Shown: positions 28,607-37,823 of the stretch, piece by piece
Position numbering within the stretch: position 1 is the stretch's first letter
Layout of the letters: each line of letters starts with the position of its first letter
NCBI GenBank assembly: GCA_003151235.1
Contig: PLWZ01000051.1
Location: 109,935-173,287 of the forward strand
Reading direction: 5' to 3'
Source of the DNA: Acidimicrobiaceae bacterium
Lineage (GTDB): Bacteria > Actinomycetota > Acidimicrobiia > Acidimicrobiales > RAAP-2
DNA: 63,353 nucleotides
Position numbers and translations under genes: made by a program
Notes under the pieces: model-generated
Told to the model about the DNA's origin: nothing
Database searches by the model: none
Seen by the model: only the letters and a program-made list of their open reading frames with translations

Positions 28607-29173
28607 CTACTCGGGCCTTCGGGCGATGAAGCGGAAGTCGTACTCACCTCGATCGACGGCAACATCCGTGAATCCGATGGCGCTTAGTCGAACGGGAAGC
28701 GCCTCCGGGTCGAGCGGAACGAACACATCGTCAACGTGGTGGAGGCGGGTTCCCTCGTTGTAGTAGCCGTCGGATGCCACAAGCACCCCGCCCGGACGAA
28801 GCACCCGGAGGATCTCACGGAAGATCTGGTCCTGGAGGTCGACCGAGGGCACGTGATGCAGCATGGCGAAGCAAGCTGCCGCCGAGAACCGCCCGTCCGG
28901 GAACCCCGTGCTAGCCGCACTCCCGTTGATTACGACGACGTTCGTGCCGGCCAGCCGTTCGGTGAGACGCTCGGCCATAACCGGGTCGATCTCCACCGCG
29001 GTGAGCCTGGCCGTGCGTGCCCGTAGCAGGTCTGTCGTGAGTCCCGGCCCCGGTCCGACCTCGAGCACATCGTCACCGAGATCGGCCACGTTGGTCACCC
29101 AGGGGAGCAGATCCCGCTCCAGCATTTCGGCCCAGTGTGGACTGGACAGCATCTCAATATGGAACTCGTTCAT
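28607..29173 (-). CDS. Class I SAM-dependent methyltransferase
   Basis: The 188-residue protein has a short N-terminal helix (MNEFHIEMLSSPHWAEML), motif I VLEVGPGPGLTTDLLRA at about residue 36, the acidic motif II residue in LTAVEIDP, and FPDGRFSAAACFAMLHHVPS, typical of methyltransferase domain 11/25 proteins. C-terminal length is minimal, so it is near the smallest functional size. The codon usage looks slightly less GC-rich than neighbouring genes. It lies upstream of the GT2-rmlD-rmlB group on no shared transcript evident from spacing (173 bp). The substrate is unknown. Confidence 0.8.
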   Translation of the reverse strand: MNEFHIEMLSSPHWAEMLERDLLPWVTNVADLGDDVLEVGPGPGLTTDLLRARTARLTAVEIDPVMAERLTERLAGTNVVVINGSAASTGFPDGRFSAAACFAMLHHVPSVDLQDQIFREILRVLRPGGVLVASDGYYNEGTRLHHVDDVFVPLDPEALPVRLSAIGFTDVAVDRGEYDFRFIARRPE

Positions 29174-29346
29174 CGACCTCGGTGACCTCCCCGTCGGCCT
29201 TTAGTCTCCGTAGACAACGATCTCCGATCGCATGTGTCTGTCCGGGCCCACGCGGCCAAGATAGTGATGGCACCGAGCAACCGGCGATGGCTACGGGGAA
29301 ATGCCGAGCGCGTCTGGTCAGTGTGGGAGACCGCTGGGCTGCTCGA

Positions 29347-30246
29347 CTAGTGGTCGGACGATTGGCGAGAGCCGGCCATGGTCCTGCGAGCCAGGATCGC
29401 TGACCAGATCGCGAGGAGCCGTACGCCCAGCCCGAGTGCCGCCAGCGGGAGGAGCACCCGCTTCGGCCCCGACGTGGTGCGGGAGGCAAACCGCAACGCG
29501 GAGCGGTGGTGGGCCAGCGCCATGCCGTAGGGATGTCGGCGCCGGGACACCCCCTCGTAGTGGGTCACCGCGGCGCTCGGTTCGAAGCCGACCCGCCAGC
29601 CCGCCCGCTTGACCCGCCAGCACAGGTCCATTTCCTCGGCGAACATGAAGTAACCCTCGTCGAACCCGCCCACCTCGTCGAGGACGCTGCGACGGGCGAG
29701 GAAGCACGCGCCCGACACCCAGTCGACCTCGGTCGGTCGGTCGGGTAGGTCGGGGGTCCGGTACCGGCGGGTGAACGAGTTGTTCGGGAACACCGCGCCG
29801 AGCAACGCGTGGCCGGCCGCCACCCACAGGGCCGGGAAGCGTCGGGCCGACGGGTAGGTCGCACCCTCGGGCGTCAGGATGCGCGGGCCCACGATCGCCC
29901 ACTCCGCATGGGCGTCGAGCGCCGCACCGAGCCGGTCGAGGCCGCCCTCGTGGACGACCAGGTCGGGGTTGCAGATAAGGACGTGCTCGCCCCGCTCGAT
30001 CGCGGCCAAGCCCCGGTTGGCCCCGGCCCCGTACCCGAGGTTGCGGCCGGTCGCGAGCAGCGGTGTGCCCTCCAGCCCGTGTGCGGCCAGGGTCGCCCGG
30101 GCCGCGTCGGCGTCCCCGTTCTCGACGACGATCAGCTCGGCCAGGCCCTGGTTGTCGAGTGAGCGAACGCAGTCGGCCAAGAACGGGCCGGCGTCGTAGT
30201 CGACGATGACGGCCGAGCGCCGCGCCCTCGTGTCCCGATCCGTCAT
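29347..30246 (-). CDS. Family 2 glycosyltransferase (rhamnosyltransferase-like)
   Basis: This 299-residue GT2 enzyme has AVIVDYDAGPFLADCVRSL at the start, the nucleotide-sugar site EHVLICNPDLVVHEGGLDRL, the VDWVSGACFLARRSVLDEVG acceptor-side motif and GYFMFAEEMDLCWRVKRAG, all typical of WbbL-type dTDP-rhamnosyl transferases. One C-terminal hydrophobic segment (VLLPLAALGLGVRLLAIW) may associate it with the membrane. The ATG at 30246 overlaps the rmlD stop (ATGA), so it is coupled to dTDP-rhamnose synthesis, which supports dTDP-rhamnose as donor. WbbL-type enzymes attach rhamnose to the wall linkage unit in mycobacteria, but the acceptor here is unproven. Confidence 0.86.
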   Translation of the reverse strand: MTDRDTRARRSAVIVDYDAGPFLADCVRSLDNQGLAELIVVENGDADAARATLAAHGLEGTPLLATGRNLGYGAGANRGLAAIERGEHVLICNPDLVVHEGGLDRLGAALDAHAEWAIVGPRILTPEGATYPSARRFPALWVAAGHALLGAVFPNNSFTRRYRTPDLPDRPTEVDWVSGACFLARRSVLDEVGGFDEGYFMFAEEMDLCWRVKRAGWRVGFEPSAAVTHYEGVSRRRHPYGMALAHHRSALRFASRTTSGPKRVLLPLAALGLGVRLLAIWSAILARRTMAGSRQSSDH

Positions 30247-31097
30247 GTGTTCCCGTTCAACTGGGCGACGAGCCGCGTCAGCCCGTCCCGCCATGGCGGC
30301 AACGGTGCGTAGCCCGCACTCTCGAACGCCGAGCTGTCCAACACCGAGTAGGCCGGCCGGGCCGCCGGTCTCGGGGGGTCGAGCTCCCGGGTCGGGATCG
30401 GATGGACGCGACCGGGGTCGGCCCCGGCGACCGCCAGGGTCTCTCGAGCGAGCTCGAACCGGCTGGCCTCGCCCCGGTTGGTCACGTGGAAGCAGCCGGC
30501 ACGGCGGTCCATCGCGAGTGCCGCCACCGCCGGGGCCAGGTCAGAGGTGAAGGTCGGAGAGCCGCGCTGATCGTCGACGAAGGGCAGCTCGCCCGACCGT
30601 TCGCCAAGGCGGAGCACGGTGCGGACGAAATTGGCGCCGTGGGCTCCGCTGAGCCACGACGTCCGCACGATGGTGGCCGACTCGGGGCACAACAGCTCCC
30701 CGGCCAGCTTGCTCGAGCCGTACACGGAGATCGGATTGGTCGGATCCGATTCGCGATAGGGGCGCGAGCCGCGCCCGTCGAACACATAGTCGGTGGAGAC
30801 ATAGACGAGGTGGGCTCCGGTTTTGTCGGCGGCTTGGGTGACGTGGCCGGTCCCGAGAACGTTCACCGCCTTGGCCCGTTCCGGATCGGTCTCGCAGCCG
30901 TCGACGTCGGTGAACGCGGCGGTGTGGATGACCACGTCGGGACGAACGGAGTCGAAGAGCTCGTCGACCGCGGCCCGGTCCTCGACGGCCAACGAGTCGT
31001 GACCGGCCGCCGTCACCTCGGCCATCTCGAGGGAGCGCAGCGCCGAGACGATGTCGCGACCGAGTTGGCCGGCCGCACCGGTGACGAGCACTCTCAC
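30243..31097 (-). CDS. rmlD: dTDP-4-dehydrorhamnose reductase
   Basis: RmlD reduces dTDP-4-keto-L-rhamnose to dTDP-L-rhamnose with NAD(P)H. The 284-residue protein has the Rossmann motif VTGAAGQLGRDI, IHTAAFTDVDGCE, the catalytic YxxxK in VYGSSKLAGE, the VSTDYVFDG segment and TSWLSGAHGANFVRT, all characteristic. The start is GTG. It lies 40 bp after rmlB and overlaps the rhamnosyltransferase-like gene, forming a three-gene operon. rmlA is 22 kb away and no rmlC (3,5-epimerase) is in the window. Confidence 0.93.
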   Translation of the reverse strand: MRVLVTGAAGQLGRDIVSALRSLEMAEVTAAGHDSLAVEDRAAVDELFDSVRPDVVIHTAAFTDVDGCETDPERAKAVNVLGTGHVTQAADKTGAHLVYVSTDYVFDGRGSRPYRESDPTNPISVYGSSKLAGELLCPESATIVRTSWLSGAHGANFVRTVLRLGERSGELPFVDDQRGSPTFTSDLAPAVAALAMDRRAGCFHVTNRGEASRFELARETLAVAGADPGRVHPIPTRELDPPRPAARPAYSVLDSSAFESAGYAPLPPWRDGLTRLVAQLNGNT

Positions 31098-31137
31098 CGA
31101 GCCGAGCCGCCCCGGTGGTGGGCGAGCCGACTGACGC

Positions 31138-32160
31138 TCACCGAACGACGGGACCGGTCCCGCCGTTGGCCCAGGCGTGCTCGTCGACCGAGGCCTTCTC
31201 CAAGAGCGGTTCCCACCACGACCGGTTGGCGCCGAACCAGGCCACGGTCTCGGCGATGCCCAAACGCAGGGGGATCTCGGGGGCCCATCCGAGCTCTGTG
31301 CGGAGCTTCGCCGAGTCGAGCAGGTACCGGGTGTCGTGGCCGGGCCGGTCCTTGACGATCTCCTTCAGCGTCGCCGGCTTCCCGGCGGCGTCGAGCACGA
31401 GGTCGGCCATCTCCTCGATCGTCGCCTCGACGCCGCTCCCGACAAGGTAGGTGTCACCGATCCGGCCCTTCAGGAGGACCGCCTCGATGGCCTTGCAGTG
31501 GTCCGAGACGTGCAGCCACTCGCGCTTGTTGCCGAGCGACGAGTAGAGCGGGAGCGGGCGATCGTCAAGCGCCCGGGTCGCGCACAGTGCCACCAGCTTC
31601 TCGGGGAACTGATAGGGGCCGTAGTTGTTTGCGCAGTTGGTGATGGTCACCGGCAGGCCGAAGGTCTCCGCGTACGCCCGCACGGCGTGGTCGGCGCCCG
31701 CCTTCGAGGCGCTGTACGGGGTCCGGGGCCGATAAGGGCTGTCCTCCTTGAACGGGTCCGGCGCGTCGAGGGCCATCTCGCCGTACACCTCGCAGGTCGA
31801 GATGTGATGGAAGCGGCGCACCTCGTTACGACGGGCGGCTTCCAGGAGGGTCTGGGTCCCGATCACGTTGGTCCGGAAGAAGAGGCCGGGGTCGAGCGTC
31901 GCCCGGCTGTTGTGGGACTCCGCAGCGAAGTGGACCACCACGTCGATGCGCTGCTCTCGAAGGGTCCGATCGACCGTCTCGAAGTCGCAGATGTCGGCGT
32001 GGACGAAGTCGAGGCCCTCGAAACCGGCCAGGCTGGCCCGGTTCCCGGCGTAGGTGAGAGCGTCGTAGACGACCACATGGTCGTTCGGATGCTCGCGGGC
32101 CCAATGGCGGACGAAGTTCGACCCGATGAACCCCGCCCCTCCAGTGACGAGGAGCCGCAT
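31138..32160 (-). CDS. rmlB: dTDP-glucose 4,6-dehydratase
   Basis: RmlB oxidises and dehydrates dTDP-glucose to dTDP-4-keto-6-deoxyglucose using tightly bound NAD+. The 340-residue protein shows RLLVTGGAGFIGSNFVRHW, the DVVVHFAAESHNSRA segment, STCEVYGEM, the catalytic YSASKAGADH (Tyr/Lys) and NCANNYGPYQFPEKLV, which are signature blocks of this enzyme rather than of generic epimerases. STCEVYG replaces the more usual STDEVYG, so the catalytic Asp of the DE pair is Cys here, which is unusual. It is first in the rmlB-rmlD-GT2 operon. Confidence 0.92.
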   Translation of the reverse strand: MRLLVTGGAGFIGSNFVRHWAREHPNDHVVVYDALTYAGNRASLAGFEGLDFVHADICDFETVDRTLREQRIDVVVHFAAESHNSRATLDPGLFFRTNVIGTQTLLEAARRNEVRRFHHISTCEVYGEMALDAPDPFKEDSPYRPRTPYSASKAGADHAVRAYAETFGLPVTITNCANNYGPYQFPEKLVALCATRALDDRPLPLYSSLGNKREWLHVSDHCKAIEAVLLKGRIGDTYLVGSGVEATIEEMADLVLDAAGKPATLKEIVKDRPGHDTRYLLDSAKLRTELGWAPEIPLRLGIAETVAWFGANRSWWEPLLEKASVDEHAWANGGTGPVVR

Positions 32161-32212
32161 AGACGGCCAGCCTACCCGGGCCGATTCGACGCCCCGGAGG
32201 GGCCCAACCCGA

Positions 32213-32968
32213 TCAGCGCAGGTGAACGACGTCGGCGGCCGAGACGACGCGGCGCTCGCCGCCCGCCTCGACCACCAGCTGCCCCCGGTCGTCGAGCCCG
32301 ACCGCGGTCCCCGAGAAGGTCTCCTGAGCCAGCTCGACCCTGACCAGGCGGCCGACCGTGACCGTGCACCGCTCGAGCTCCTTGACCAGCCCGGCCCGCC
32401 CTGCGGCGTCCTCCAGCTCCGGCAGCCTCGCTTCGGCCGAGTCGAGGAGCGCCTCCAAGAGCCCCTCTCGGTCGGTCGGTCCGCCGGCCAGGGAATCGAG
32501 GCACACGGCGTGCAACTCGGCTGCGGCGGGCCCGGGCATCGGCCACCTCAGGTTGATGCCGATGCCGACCACGACCGCTAGATCGTCGGTTCCGATCCCG
32601 CGGGTCTCCGAGAGCACGCCGGCCAGCTTGGCGTCGTCGACGACCAGGTCGTTCGGCCACTTGGCACCCGCGTCGACACCGGTCTGCGAGGCGATGGCCT
32701 CACGGGCGGCCAGGGTCACCAACGCCCCGACCGAGAAGAGCTCGGCGGGTTCGATCCGGGGCCGGAACAGCAGGGAGACGAGCAGCCCGGACCCGGGGGC
32801 CGACTCCCACACCCGTCCGAGGCGCCCCCGCCCGGCCGACTGCCGGTCGGCAACGGCCACGGTTCCCTGGGCGACCCCCGACGACGCGGCATGCAGGAGC
32901 CACGTATTGGTGGAGTCGAGCTCGCTGAACCAGTGGATGTCGGTGAAGGTGCGCCTCTGGTCGTTCAT
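32213..32968 (-). CDS. birA: Biotin--[acetyl-CoA-carboxylase] ligase
   Basis: BirA activates biotin with ATP and attaches it to the biotin carrier domain. The 251-residue protein shows the [10 protein letters not shown] start of the catalytic domain, the biotinyl-AMP loop [15 protein letters not shown], the [17 protein letters not shown] segment and [10 protein letters not shown]. It has no N-terminal helix-turn-helix, so it is the monofunctional type without repressor activity. The ATG at 32968 is chosen; the very long open frame upstream is antisense to the carboxylase gene. It diverges from the biotin carboxylase gene, its likely substrate, across a 153-bp region. A possible minus-strand -10 element (TACACT) lies at about 33046-33051. 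Confidence 0.94.
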   Translation of the reverse strand: MNDQRRTFTDIHWFSELDSTNTWLLHAASSGVAQGTVAVADRQSAGRGRLGRVWESAPGSGLLVSLLFRPRIEPAELFSVGALVTLAAREAIASQTGVDAGAKWPNDLVVDDAKLAGVLSETRGIGTDDLAVVVGIGINLRWPMPGPAAAELHAVCLDSLAGGPTDREGLLEALLDSAEARLPELEDAAGRAGLVKELERCTVTVGRLVRVELAQETFSGTAVGLDDRGQLVVEAGGERRVVSAADVVHLR

Positions 32969-33121
32969 CGATCGCTCCGACTGGCCACGGGCCGTTGGTG
33001 TTCTCCTCGCCGAGGTCCACATGGCGACCACCCTGAGCGCCGTGTCAGTGTATTTGGCGGGATCGACCAGGTCGGGGCGACCAGCCGGCGTTCCCGGACG
33101 CCGAGCCGCCGAGGGGAACGA

Positions 33122-34876
33122 GTGCTGAACAAGGTACTGATCGCGAACCGGGGGGAGATCGCCGTCCGCATCATGCGGACCTGCCGCGAGCTCGGCGTGG
33201 AGACGGTCGCCGTCTACTCGGAGCTCGACCGGGACGCACTGCACGTCCGCATGGCCGACGAGGCGTACGCGCTGGGTGGCCAGACCGCCGCCGAGAGCTA
33301 CCTCAACGTCGAGGCGATCCTCTCCGCAATCGAGACCAGCGGTGCCGACGCGGTCCACCCCGGCTACGGGTTCTTCTCCGAGAACGCCGACTTCGCGCGC
33401 TCGATCGTCGCCAAGGGCGTCTCCTTCATCGGCCCGCCGCCCGAGGCGATCGAGACCATGGGCGACAAGATCAGCGCACGGCTGGCCGCAGAACGCGCCG
33501 AGGTGGCGGGCGTCCCGGGCCGCTCGCAGGCGGTCGTCGACGCTGCCGAGATCGTGGCGTTCGGGTCCGAGTTCGGCTGGCCGGTCGCGATCAAGGCCGC
33601 CTTCGGCGGCGGCGGCCGCGGCATGAAGGTGGTCGCGGGTCCCGACGACGCCGCCGATGCGATGGCCTCGGCACAGCGGGAGGCACTGGCCTCGTTCGGC
33701 CGCGACGAGATCTATCTGGAGCGCTACCTCGAGTGGCCCCGCCACATCGAGATGCAGGTCCTGGCGGACGGCCACGGCAACGTGCTCTGGCTGGGCGAGC
33801 GCGACTGCTCGTGCCAGCGCCGCCATCAAAAGCTGATCGAGGAGAGCCCGGCCCCCGACTTCCCGAACGAGATCCGCGTTGCCATGGGCGAGGCGTCGGT
33901 CAAGGTCGCCCGCGCATGCGGCTACACGAACGCCGGCACGGTCGAGTTCCTCTACCAGGACGGCGAGTTCTACTTCTTGGAGATGAACACGCGCCTCCAG
34001 GTCGAGCACCCCATCACCGAGCTGGTGACCGGCCTCGACCTCGTCGCGTGGCAGTTGAAGATCGCGAGCGGCGAGGCGCTCACCTTCGGCCAGGACGACG
34101 TCCGGCGCAACGGCCACGCGATCGAGGTCCGGCTCAACGCCGAGGACCCGAGCGGGGGCCGCTTCCTCCCCTCCCCCGGGAAGATCACCCGCTTCAAGGC
34201 CCCGGCCGGGCCCGGGGTCCGTTTCGACACCGGCTACGAGGCCGGCGACACGGTCAGCCAGCACTACGACAACCTCATGGCCAAGTTGTCTGTGTGGGCC
34301 GAAGACCGTGAGACGGCACGCCGACGCATGCTGCGGGCGCTCGAGGAGACCGTCATCGAGGGGGTGTCGAGCACCATCCCCGCCGACGTGGCGATCCTCA
34401 GCCACCCCGATTTCGTCGAGGCCAAGCACTCCACCCGCTGGGTCGAGGACCGCCTGGACCTGTCCGGGGTCTCGAGCCCGGGCGCGCCCGCCGACCCCGA
34501 GCCGGCCGAACACGACAAGGTCCTCCGTGAGGTGACCGCCGAGGTGGACGGCCGCCTCTACCGGGTGAAGATGTGGGTGCCCGCGACCGAGGTCACGACC
34601 CGGGGCGCCCCGGCCGGCCAGGCCCGCCGCCGATCCCGGGCCTCGGCCCCGGTCGCGATCGGCAGCGGGACCGTCACCGTGCCGATGCAGGGGACCATCG
34701 TGCGGGTGCTGGTGGCCCCCGGTGACACCGTCGAGATCGGACAGACCATCTGCGTGCTCGAGGCGATGAAGATGGAGAACGCCATCGGGGCCGACAAGGC
34801 GGGCACCGTCACCGAGGTGCGGGTGAGCGAGGGCGCGTCGGTCGGTGGTGGCGACGTGGTCGCCGTCATCGAGTAG
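33122..34876 (+). CDS. Acyl-CoA carboxylase alpha subunit (biotin carboxylase + biotin carrier)
   Basis: This 584-residue protein combines biotin carboxylase and biotin carboxyl carrier domains, as in actinobacterial acetyl/propionyl-CoA carboxylase alpha subunits (AccA3/PccA type). The carboxylase domain has [14 protein letters not shown] at the start, the ATP-grasp glycine loop [23 protein letters not shown] and [14 protein letters not shown]. The C-terminal 75 residues hold the biotin site EAMKMENAI, with the target lysine at about 550. The GTG start is preceded by GAGGGGA. birA is divergent next to it. The carboxyltransferase beta subunit is not in the window, so the acyl-CoA specificity is open. 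Confidence 0.94.
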   Translation: MLNKVLIANRGEIAVRIMRTCRELGVETVAVYSELDRDALHVRMADEAYALGGQTAAESYLNVEAILSAIETSGADAVHPGYGFFSENADFARSIVAKGVSFIGPPPEAIETMGDKISARLAAERAEVAGVPGRSQAVVDAAEIVAFGSEFGWPVAIKAAFGGGGRGMKVVAGPDDAADAMASAQREALASFGRDEIYLERYLEWPRHIEMQVLADGHGNVLWLGERDCSCQRRHQKLIEESPAPDFPNEIRVAMGEASVKVARACGYTNAGTVEFLYQDGEFYFLEMNTRLQVEHPITELVTGLDLVAWQLKIASGEALTFGQDDVRRNGHAIEVRLNAEDPSGGRFLPSPGKITRFKAPAGPGVRFDTGYEAGDTVSQHYDNLMAKLSVWAEDRETARRRMLRALEETVIEGVSSTIPADVAILSHPDFVEAKHSTRWVEDRLDLSGVSSPGAPADPEPAEHDKVLREVTAEVDGRLYRVKMWVPATEVTTRGAPAGQARRRSRASAPVAIGSGTVTVPMQGTIVRVLVAPGDTVEIGQTICVLEAMKMENAIGADKAGTVTEVRVSEGASVGGGDVVAVIE

Positions 34877-34886
34877 ACCTGCCGTC

Positions 34887-36068
34887 GTGGGCTCGGTGGA
34901 CATCGGCGCAGCCAAGGAACGGGCCAAGGGCGCGCTGGACGGCCGGCTGGCCGATCTGGTCGAGCTCAGCCACGACATCCACTCGAGGCCCGAGACAGCG
35001 TTCGAGGAGCACTACGCCGCCGAGCGGCTGGCCGGAGTCCTGAGCGACAGCGGCATGGCGGTCGAGTCGGGCGTCTGCGACCTCCCGACGGCGTTCTCGG
35101 CCCGCATCGGCGACGGCCCGCTCGTCGTCGCGATCTGCGCCGAGTACGACGCCCTGCCCGGGGTCGGCCACGCGTGCGGACACAACATCATCGCGGCGTC
35201 GTCCATCGGGGCCGCGCTGGCGCTCAGCGAGGTCGCCGACGAGGTCGGGCTGAGCGTGCTCGTCCTCGGGACGCCGGCCGAGGAGGGCGGCGGCGGGAAG
35301 GTCATCATGCTCGAGCGGGGCGCCTTCGACGACGCGCACCTCGCGATGATGGTGCACCCGTGGCCGACCGAACGCCTGACCGCGGCTTGCCTCGCCGTGT
35401 CGCACTTCGACGTTCACTTTACGGGCAAGGAGGCCCATGCGGCGGCGGCCCCCTACGAGGGGATCAACGCCGGCGACGCGATGGCCGTCTCCCAGGTCGC
35501 GATCGGCCTGCTGCGCCAGCAGCTGCGGCCCGGTGACCAGGTGCACGGGATCGTGCTCAACGGCGGCCTCGCCCCCAACATCATCCCGGCCAAGGTGACC
35601 GGCCGGTTCATGTGCCGGGCCCGCTCCCTCGACGGCCTGGCGTTCCTGGAACCCCGGGTGCGGCGGTGCTTCGAGGCCGGCGCCCTGGCCACCGGCTGCA
35701 GCGTCTCGTTCGAGTCCCTGTCGGCCGTCTACTCGCACATGGAGCCCGACGCCGATCTCCTGGCGTCATACCGGGCCAACGCCGAGGCGCTCGGCCGAAC
35801 CTTCGCCGCCGACGACGCCGGCGAGGACCTGCCGACGGCCTCGACCGACATGGCCAACGTGTCCCTCGCAGTGCCGACCATTCACCCGCTGATCGGGATC
35901 GAGTCGCACGGTGCGGTCAACCACCAGCCGGAGTTCGCCTCGGCCTGCGTGTCGGCGTCGGCCGACGCCGCGGTGCACGACGGTGCCCTGGCATTGGCGT
36001 GGACGGCGATCGACGCCGCGTCGACGCCGGTGCTTCGCGACCGGCTGCTCGCCCGGTCGTCCTCCTGA
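34887..36068 (+). CDS. M20-family amidohydrolase (aminobenzoyl-glutamate hydrolase-like)
   Basis: The 393-residue protein belongs to the M20 metallopeptidase/amidohydrolase family: LVELSHDIHSRPETAFEEHY at the N-terminus, YDALPGVGHACGHNIIAAS with zinc-binding His/Asp residues, the catalytic Glu pair in GTPAEEGGGGKV and the FTGKEAHAAAAPYEG dimerisation segment. It is closest in pattern to the PM20D2/AbgB-like group that hydrolyses N-acyl amino acids, dipeptides or p-aminobenzoyl-glutamate. The GTG at 34887 lies 10 bp after the carboxylase stop (another GTG at 34896 is possible), so the two genes are probably co-transcribed. The substrate is not predictable. Confidence 0.86.
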   Translation: MGSVDIGAAKERAKGALDGRLADLVELSHDIHSRPETAFEEHYAAERLAGVLSDSGMAVESGVCDLPTAFSARIGDGPLVVAICAEYDALPGVGHACGHNIIAASSIGAALALSEVADEVGLSVLVLGTPAEEGGGGKVIMLERGAFDDAHLAMMVHPWPTERLTAACLAVSHFDVHFTGKEAHAAAAPYEGINAGDAMAVSQVAIGLLRQQLRPGDQVHGIVLNGGLAPNIIPAKVTGRFMCRARSLDGLAFLEPRVRRCFEAGALATGCSVSFESLSAVYSHMEPDADLLASYRANAEALGRTFAADDAGEDLPTASTDMANVSLAVPTIHPLIGIESHGAVNHQPEFASACVSASADAAVHDGALALAWTAIDAASTPVLRDRLLARSSS

Positions 36069-36191
36069 TCGCAACCGAGATAACTGCTAACCAAGAAGCA
36101 AATAGCAGGAAATAAGTACTACGAGCGTGTAATACCGGGAGTCCTCACACCGAACCCCGAACCGTGGCACGAGTCTCCTGAATGAGCCCGC
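36069..36191. other. A/T-rich spacer between convergent genes
   Basis: The 123 bp between the amidohydrolase and mutase stop codons include a stretch at about 36070-36140 that is far more A/T-rich than the rest of the window (GCAAATAGCAGGAAATAAGT lies within). No hairpin with a long stem is obvious, and no ORF is present. It may be a terminator region or a relic of inserted DNA. Confidence 0.5.
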
Positions 36192-37787
36192 CTACACCGG
36201 TTCGTAGGCGCCGAATTCGGCGCGGAGAACGTCGGACACCTCCCCGAGCGTCGCCATCGCGCTCAGGGCAGCCTTCATCGGCACGAGAAGATTCTCGGTG
36301 CCCCGCGCCGCTGCGCTGACACGCTGGAGCGCAGCATCGACGGCCGCCTGATCCCGCTCGGCCCGCACCCGCTTCGTCCGCTCGATCTGGGAGCGCTGGA
36401 GCCCGATGTCGATCGGGAAAACCTCGGTCGGCTCGTGCAGCTCCTCGACGAACCGGTTCACCCCGACCACGACCTTCTCTCCGTCCTCGACCGCCTTCGC
36501 GTCGGCATAGGCGGCCTGCTCGATCTCGTCCTGCATGAAGCGGGCCTCGATCGCCGCCACCGCGCCGCCGAGCCGATCGATCCGCTCCAGATACTCGAGC
36601 GCACCCCGCTCGACCGCGTCGGTCAGGGACTCGACGTAGTAGGAGCCGGCTAGCGGGTCGACGGTGTCGGCCACGCCGGACTCGAACCCGATCACCTGCT
36701 GGGTCCGCAGCGCGATCTTGGCCGCCCGCTCGGTGGGCAGGCCGAGGGCCTCGTCGAAGCCGTTGGTGTGCAGGCTCTGGGTCCCCCCGAGCGCGGCGCT
36801 GAGAGCCTGGATGGATACGCGCACGATGTTGTTCTCGGGCTGCTGCGCCGTGAGCGTGGAACCGCCCGTCTGGGTGTGGAACCGGAGGGCCTTCGAACGA
36901 GGGTCCTTGGCCCCGAACCGCTCCGTCATGATGCGCGCCCACATGCGGCGCGCGGCCCGGAACTTCGCCACCTCCTCGAACAGGTTGTTGTGGGCGTTCC
37001 AGAAGAACGAGAGCCGGGGGGCGAACGCGTCGACGGCCAGACCCGCCGCGATGGCCGCCTCCACGTACGCGATCCCGTTGGCGAGCGTGAACGCGAGCTC
37101 CTGGACCGCCGTCGAGCCGGCCTCGCGGATGTGGTAGCCCGAGATCGAGATCGTGTTCCAGTTCGCCATGTGCTCGGCGCAGTAAGTGAACGTGTCGGTG
37201 ATGAGGCGCATCGATGGGCGGGGCGGGTAGATATAGGTGCCCCGCGCCACGTACTCCTTCAAGATGTCGTTCTGGATCGTCCCGCCGAGCTGGTCCCCGG
37301 GGACCCCCTGCTCCTCGGCCACCAACTGGTAGAGGAGCAGCAGGATCGACGCCGTGGAGTTGATGGTCATCGAGGTCGTGACCTTGTCGAGCGGCAGGTC
37401 GGCCAGCAGCAGCCGCATGTCGGCCAGGGAGTCGATCGCGACGCCGACCTTGCCGACCTCGCCCTCCGACTTCTCGTGGTCGGAGTCGTAGCCCATCTGG
37501 GTGGGCAGGTCGAAGGCGCACGAGAGCCCGGTCTGGCCGGCCGAGAGCAGGAACTTGAACCGGTTGTTGGTCGACTCTGCCGTCCCGAACCCGGCGTACT
37601 GACGCATGGTCCACAGCCGGCTCCGGTACATGTCGGGGTGCACGCCCCGGGTGTAGGGCTCCTGCCCGGGCTCGCCGAGGCTGACGGCCGGGTCCCAGCC
37701 TTCGAGGTCGGCGGGCCCGTAGACGGGCCGGATCTCGATGCCCGAGTCCGTGCGCCGCTCGTAGCTCTGGTTCCCCTCGGGGCTCAC
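36192..37787 (-). CDS. Acyl-CoA mutase large subunit (methylmalonyl-CoA mutase family)
   Basis: This 531-residue protein is the substrate-binding TIM-barrel subunit of a B12-dependent acyl-CoA mutase. Diagnostic segments include [32 protein letters not shown], the [18 protein letters not shown] region, and [19 protein letters not shown] near the middle. It lacks the C-terminal cobalamin-binding domain, so it needs a separate small subunit, which is not in the window. The length suits the MeaA/IcmA/two-subunit mutases. The start is GTG. The PduO adenosyltransferase at about 44 kb could supply the cofactor. Whether the substrate is methylmalonyl-, isobutyryl- or ethylmalonyl-CoA cannot be told reliably by eye. 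Confidence 0.88.
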   Translation of the reverse strand: MSPEGNQSYERRTDSGIEIRPVYGPADLEGWDPAVSLGEPGQEPYTRGVHPDMYRSRLWTMRQYAGFGTAESTNNRFKFLLSAGQTGLSCAFDLPTQMGYDSDHEKSEGEVGKVGVAIDSLADMRLLLADLPLDKVTTSMTINSTASILLLLYQLVAEEQGVPGDQLGGTIQNDILKEYVARGTYIYPPRPSMRLITDTFTYCAEHMANWNTISISGYHIREAGSTAVQELAFTLANGIAYVEAAIAAGLAVDAFAPRLSFFWNAHNNLFEEVAKFRAARRMWARIMTERFGAKDPRSKALRFHTQTGGSTLTAQQPENNIVRVSIQALSAALGGTQSLHTNGFDEALGLPTERAAKIALRTQQVIGFESGVADTVDPLAGSYYVESLTDAVERGALEYLERIDRLGGAVAAIEARFMQDEIEQAAYADAKAVEDGEKVVVGVNRFVEELHEPTEVFPIDIGLQRSQIERTKRVRAERDQAAVDAALQRVSAAARGTENLLVPMKAALSAMATLGEVSDVLRAEFGAYEPV

Positions 37788-37823
37788 AAGATGAAGGTTA
37801 GAGCCCTCGGCTGAAGCACTGCC

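Noticed and set aside
28151..28687. 178-codon plus-strand ORF in the secA upstream interval
   Set aside because: Composition and codon pattern do not look coding, no motif is present, and it runs antisense into the methyltransferase gene.
32213..34978. Very long minus-strand frame across birA and the carboxylase region
   Set aside because: Only the last 251 codons match BirA; the rest is the complement of the biotin carboxylase gene and is a GC-bias artefact.
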